Origin: CAKSIN01 sp964423705
GTDB taxonomy: Bacteria; Bacillota; Clostridia; UMGS1810
Length of the DNA: 8,587 nt
NCBI GenBank assembly: GCA_964423705.1
Contig: CAYRGA010000081.1
Span: 1-8,587, forward strand
Direction of reading: 5' to 3'
A model generated the notes under the pieces. It did not search any database and was not told where the DNA came from. It worked only from the letters and a program-made list of their open reading frames with translations. A program made the position numbers and the translations under genes. Each line of letters starts with the position of its first letter. Position 1 is the first letter of the stretch. Shown here piece after piece: positions 5,881 to 8,587 of the stretch.

Positions 5881-6420
5881 TTATCGTCTTTTGGACAGTG
5901 CAGGAATTATATCAATGCGTATCAATCCGGCGATTATCGACGCGAGGGTACATGCTTCGCACAAAACACCTGCGACTGAAAATATGCTTGCATTATATAT
6001 CAGCCAGCTTGTACTTGTCACAAGGATAGTACAGCGTACAGATGTGGTGTTTTTATTGCCATATGCCATAGTGGACAATATTTTAGCTACTATAATCAAT
6101 ATGCTTTTAGGTCCCTGCCATGAAACAATGCCGAATACCAAAAACAGTATTGCGAAGAATACGATTGAATTTGTCGTATTTTTATCATTTTTTATTTGAT
6201 TTGAAAAAATGTAATTTCTGACACAGCCCACAAGGTTCATTGCCATTCCGGTATATGCTCCCAGCATAAAATATTGTATCGCAAATATAAACTCGTTAAG
6301 CGTTCGGAAAAGCATGATTTTATCGTGTCTTTTGCATTGGAAGGATATCACGCTTGCCGTAATACCCAAAAATCCTATCATTTGTATAAATATGTACACA
6401 GCTGTCGACTCCCTTGACAT
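5881..6420 (-). CDS. YgjV-like inner-membrane protein
   Basis: A 179-residue polytopic membrane protein, close in length to E. coli YgjV (about 180). The N-terminus FIQMIGFLGITASVISFQCK (about 10-29) followed by FRTLNEFIFAIQYFMLGAYT (about 38-57) and GMAMNLVGCVRNYIF matches the Imp-YgjV family pattern. About five or six hydrophobic segments follow to a basic C-terminus (SKRR). The family's function is unknown. The start at 6420 is chosen because the homology begins there. The open frame extends upstream to 6768, but that extension is antisense to the DeoR gene and lies upstream of the promoter. No Shine-Dalgarno sequence is visible before the ATG, so the leader would be short and weak. It is divergent from the DeoR-family gene, which may regulate it. 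Confidence 0.82.
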   Translation of the reverse strand: MSRESTAVYIFIQMIGFLGITASVISFQCKRHDKIMLFRTLNEFIFAIQYFMLGAYTGMAMNLVGCVRNYIFSNQIKNDKNTTNSIVFFAILFLVFGIVSWQGPKSILIIVAKILSTMAYGNKNTTSVRCTILVTSTSWLIYNASIFSVAGVLCEACTLASIIAGLIRIDIIPALSKRR

Positions 6421-6440
6421 TAGAAATTTTTTACTGTATA

Positions 6441-6469
6441 ATTTTAGCATAAAAACATTACGAACACAA
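6441..6469 (-). promoter_or_regulatory. Promoter of the YgjV-like gene
   Basis: On the minus strand, TTGTGT (6469-6464), a 17-nt spacer and TAAAAT (6446-6441) form a fair sigma-A promoter, with TG one base before the -10 (extended -10). The transcript would start about 14 nt before the ATG at 6420. Confidence 0.55.
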
Positions 6470-6479
6470 CAGTTGTTTG

Positions 6480-6500
6480 AAATGTTGAAAACTAACATTT
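6480..6500. promoter_or_regulatory. Perfect 7-7-7 inverted repeat, candidate DeoR-family operator
   Basis: AAATGTT (6480-6486), a 7-nt spacer and AACATTT (6494-6500) form a perfect dyad, about 20 nt before the DeoR-family start and just upstream of the YgjV -35. A third AACATT lies at 6454-6459 inside the YgjV promoter spacer, and a small ACAACAGTTGT palindrome lies at 6466-6476. Repeated half-sites between divergent genes suggest regulator binding. Confidence 0.5.
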
Positions 6501-6520
6501 TTGTAAACAGGTGATTTCGC

Positions 6521-7216
6521 ATGCTGCATAATGAAAGGCAAAATGATATTATAGAAATTTTATACAAAAAGGACAGAGTATCTGTATCCGAGCTGGCGCA
6601 AAGTCTGTATGTATCAGATATGACAATTCGCAGAGATTTAAAGGAATTGGAGGGGCAGGGTATAGTTAAAAGGTACAGGGGCGGTGCAGTTTTGATGCGC
6701 GATGATGCCGATATGTCAATTTCACGGAGATTTTTCGTAAATGAAGAAAACAAAAAAGCCTTAGCCAAAGAGGCAGCCGAATATGTAAGAGATGATATGA
6801 CGATTTATATAGACAGCTCGTCAACCTGTCAGTATGTGGTGGCACATTTGGTAAAATTCAAAAATATCAAAATCGTGACAAATTCCATAAAAGCGCTGCT
6901 TTTAGCATCGAAATTACATCTTAAGTGTTTTTTGATAGGCGGTGAATATTGTAACGGTGATATGTGTTTTGTAGGCTCAATCGCCGAGCAGTATGCAAGG
7001 CAATTTAATATAGATGTGGCGTTTTTCTCGTCTAAGGGATTGTCGGAGGACGGCGTTATATCCGATAATAATATCGAACAGACGGCAATAAGAAAAGTTA
7101 TTATGACAAATACCGAAAAGAGTATTTTTTTGTTCGATAACGATAAATTAAATAAAAAATTTCTGTATAACGTGTGTCATGTGGATGATGTTGATAAGGT
7201 GATTGCCATAAAGTGA
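6521..7216 (+). CDS. DeoR-family transcriptional regulator
   Basis: A 231-residue protein of near-typical DeoR-family length (about 250). Residues 4-57 are the winged helix-turn-helix (NERQNDIIEILYKKDRVSVS ... MTIRRDLKELEGQGIVKRYRGGA), the family signature. Residues about 75-225 are the DeoRC sensor domain of ribose-5-phosphate isomerase-like fold, with IDSSSTCQYV (96-105, in place of the usual DxGTT phosphate loop), TNSIKALLLA (120-129), LIGGEYC (138-144) and SKGLSEDGVISDNNIEQT (171-188). Members normally repress sugar, nucleoside or sugar-acid catabolism genes and respond to a phosphorylated sugar. AGGTGA 6 nt upstream supports the start. No sugar gene is adjacent: the divergent neighbour is the YgjV-like membrane protein and the downstream gene is a broken SEC-C gene, so the target is unclear. 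It may repress itself and the divergent gene through the inverted repeat at 6480-6500. Confidence 0.9.
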   Translation: MLHNERQNDIIEILYKKDRVSVSELAQSLYVSDMTIRRDLKELEGQGIVKRYRGGAVLMRDDADMSISRRFFVNEENKKALAKEAAEYVRDDMTIYIDSSSTCQYVVAHLVKFKNIKIVTNSIKALLLASKLHLKCFLIGGEYCNGDMCFVGSIAEQYARQFNIDVAFFSSKGLSEDGVISDNNIEQTAIRKVIMTNTEKSIFLFDNDKLNKKFLYNVCHVDDVDKVIAIK

Positions 7217-7285
7217 CGGTGTGCAGAAAGAAGATATTTAAAAATTATAGGTTTTGACTTGTGTATTATTAAATATATGTAGTAT

Positions 7286-7302
7286 GAATTGCTTCGCAAT
7301 TC
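7286..7302. other. Short perfect hairpin downstream of the DeoR gene
   Basis: GAATTGC-TTC-GCAATTC is a perfect 7-bp stem with a 3-nt loop, 70 nt past the DeoR stop and 77 nt before the SEC-C start. Only CTTT-type sequence follows, so it is at best a weak terminator; it could also be an mRNA-end or operator element. Confidence 0.4.
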
Positions 7303-7378
7303 TTTGCGGTTTCATAAAACAGGAATGTTTCAAGACGTGTAGATGATGTAAATTTATACGGGAAATGGAGCAAAACAA

Positions 7379-8349
7379 ATGAAAAAGGGTGAATTGACTG
7401 ATGCTTGCGTGAAGGCTTTACAAACGAAAGAATTGTTTGAGGAACACATATATATATACTGAGTTTCGAAACATGGAATTTTTACAGAAGGGTAGACGAA
7501 AGCGATGGCGGGTTGAAATGCAGTGTTATTGCGGAAAAAAATGTTATTTCCGAAAATCTGGGATTTGTGTATGTCGAGAAAGTTGAAGGCGGACATTTGT
7601 TTATGATTCCCGATGAAATTAAGGAATTATATAATAATTTAGAAAAGACGAATTTTTTGCTGTAAAAGGTTATGCGGATTTAATTCATAATTATGCACAG
7701 GCGGCAGTAAATTTATAGGGCGTTATACCCCAAAAGGAGCTTGTAGAAATTTTTAACTCGCAAAACAAATTGAAAACAGATGTGGACACAAATTTCGCCG
7801 TGTATTTAAAACACCTAAATATAAATAGCGTTTATTGCCTTTGGGCAGAATACGTTATACACGAAGATTTTGGAAGAGGATGATTTTGCGGGAGCCAAGG
7901 AATTAATACGAGATACAGTCGGTAAACCGAGATATATTCCCGCAAGAAATGAATTTCTGAAATATGCGGAGTGGAATTATTACGAAAATACAAAGCAATT
8001 AATAGATTTATCAAAATTCCTTATGAATAAATGCAACGTTCCGGGTTATGTAATTAATCCATTGATGTATGATTTGCATCGAGAATTTGCCGAAGATTTG
8101 TCTATGCAAAGTTACTTTGATGTTCTTGATAAATACAATGTTATTATTGATGAAAAATACTTAAATAAATTGGTTATTTTGTTTACGGATTGCTGTAATA
8201 ATACAAGATTATGGGGAAATAAAGGATATACTCCGAACGAACTCATTAAAATATATGCGGCTACTAAGAAGAAAACCGTCAAAATCGGAAGAAATGAGCC
8301 TTGCCCCTGCGGCAGTGGAAAGAAATATAAAAAATGCTGTGGAAGATAG
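7379..8349 (+). pseudogene. SEC-C domain protein, disrupted by four lesions
   Basis: One ancestral gene is spread over three frames. It starts at ATG 7379 (GGAG 8 nt upstream) with MKKGELTDACVKALQTKELF. A (TA)n run at 7448-7458 shifts the frame; removing one TA gives EEHIYILSFETWNFYRR. The frame then runs to a T6 run at 7653-7658, where adding one T gives NFFAVKGYADLIHNYAQ. An in-frame TAG follows at 7716. An extra T in 7868-7871 causes the last shift, after which the reading continues EEDDFAGAKELIRDTVGK to the end. Correcting the indels gives 969 nt, exactly 323 codons including the stop. The last 20 residues carry a complete SEC-C metal-binding motif, CPCGSGKKYKKCCGR, the zinc knuckle known from SecA; the rest of the protein I do not recognise. 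The 3' part (from TTG 7870, 159 codons) is open and could yield a fragment, but no ribosome binding site suits it. Confidence 0.82.
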
Positions 8350-8420
8350 CCGCAGGTCACTTTCGTAAACTTGAAAAACGTCAAAATAAATGGCTTTTTG
8401 TATTTTTGCGGTGTAGCTCT

Positions 8421-8466
8421 AAACCCGAAACCGACTTTGAATGCGAAGTCGGTTTCGGGTTTTTTT
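8421..8466. terminator. Strong terminator between the converging SEC-C relic and spoIVA
   Basis: AAACCCGAAACCGACTT (8421-8437) pairs perfectly over 17 bp with its complement at 8446-8462 around an 8-nt loop. T8458-8466-type sequence follows on the + strand. The minus-strand tail is only TTTAGAGC, so it is strong for + and probably weaker, but still likely useful, for spoIVA. Confidence 0.9.
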
Positions 8467-8490
8467 AAAATTCGTAAAATGTCTTTTGAA

Positions 8491-8587
8491 TTAAAGAATA
8501 ATGCAAATTAATCCGCCGCTGCCTTCATTTATGATTTTTTGCAAAGTTTCCTGGAGCTTGAAACGCGCATCGTCCGGCATACGATAG
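8491..8587 (-). CDS. spoIVA: Stage IV sporulation protein A, C-terminal end (partial)
   Basis: The last 32 codons of a minus-strand gene that runs off the right edge: YRMPDDARFKLQETLQ then KIINEGSGGLICIIL and a TAA at 8493-8491. This matches my recollection of the conserved C-terminus of SpoIVA, the ATP-hydrolysing protein that polymerises on the forespore surface and forms the basement layer of the spore coat; the C-terminal region is needed for its placement with SpoVM. The ATPase domain and start lie outside the window. If right, the organism is an endospore former or has that ancestry. The identification rests on a short but distinctive tail. Confidence 0.8.
   Translation of the reverse strand, partial: YRMPDDARFKLQETLQKIINEGSGGLICIIL

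Noticed and set aside
6421..6768. N-terminal extension of the YgjV-like frame to an ATG at 6768
   Set aside because: It is antisense to the DeoR coding region, lies upstream of the predicted promoter and does not fit the family; homology begins at 6420.

Overview
The window is AT-rich chromosomal DNA from a spore-forming member of the Bacillota, most likely class Clostridia. Three things support this: the last 32 codons of a spoIVA-like gene at the right edge, AGGAG-type ribosome binding sites, and TTGACA/TATAAT-type promoters followed by U-tailed terminators. The species cannot be named from the sequence.

Left region (1-1976): a cleavable XRE/S24 (LexA- or CI-like) repressor on the + strand faces a minus-strand operon. 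That operon encodes a putative 34-residue hydrophobic peptide, a double zinc-ribbon protein and a GreA-type elongation factor, and ends in a terminator at 15-60. The space between them holds two good divergent promoters and repeated TCRACACATTT boxes placed on or near both. This looks like an autoregulated stress switch controlling a transcription-factor operon, and it is the most interesting unit here.

Middle region (1977-4800): two single-gene + strand units, each with its own promoter and terminator. The first is a MATE-family exporter. The second is a membrane-anchored protein with a long Lys/Thr/Ser linker and a class A beta-lactamase-like domain that has lost all three catalytic motifs.

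Graveyard (4960-5720): a tyrosine recombinase broken by an amber codon and by loss of its C-terminal half. It is joined directly to the C-terminal end of an unrelated, probably secreted repeat-type protein. A strong bidirectional terminator closes the region.

Right region (5881-8587): a YgjV-like membrane protein (minus) and a DeoR-family regulator (+) diverge across a region with a perfect 7-7-7 inverted repeat. Next comes a SEC-C domain gene broken by three small indels in simple repeats and one amber codon, then a bidirectional terminator, then the 3' end of spoIVA on the minus strand. No rRNA, tRNA, CRISPR array or intact insertion sequence was seen.
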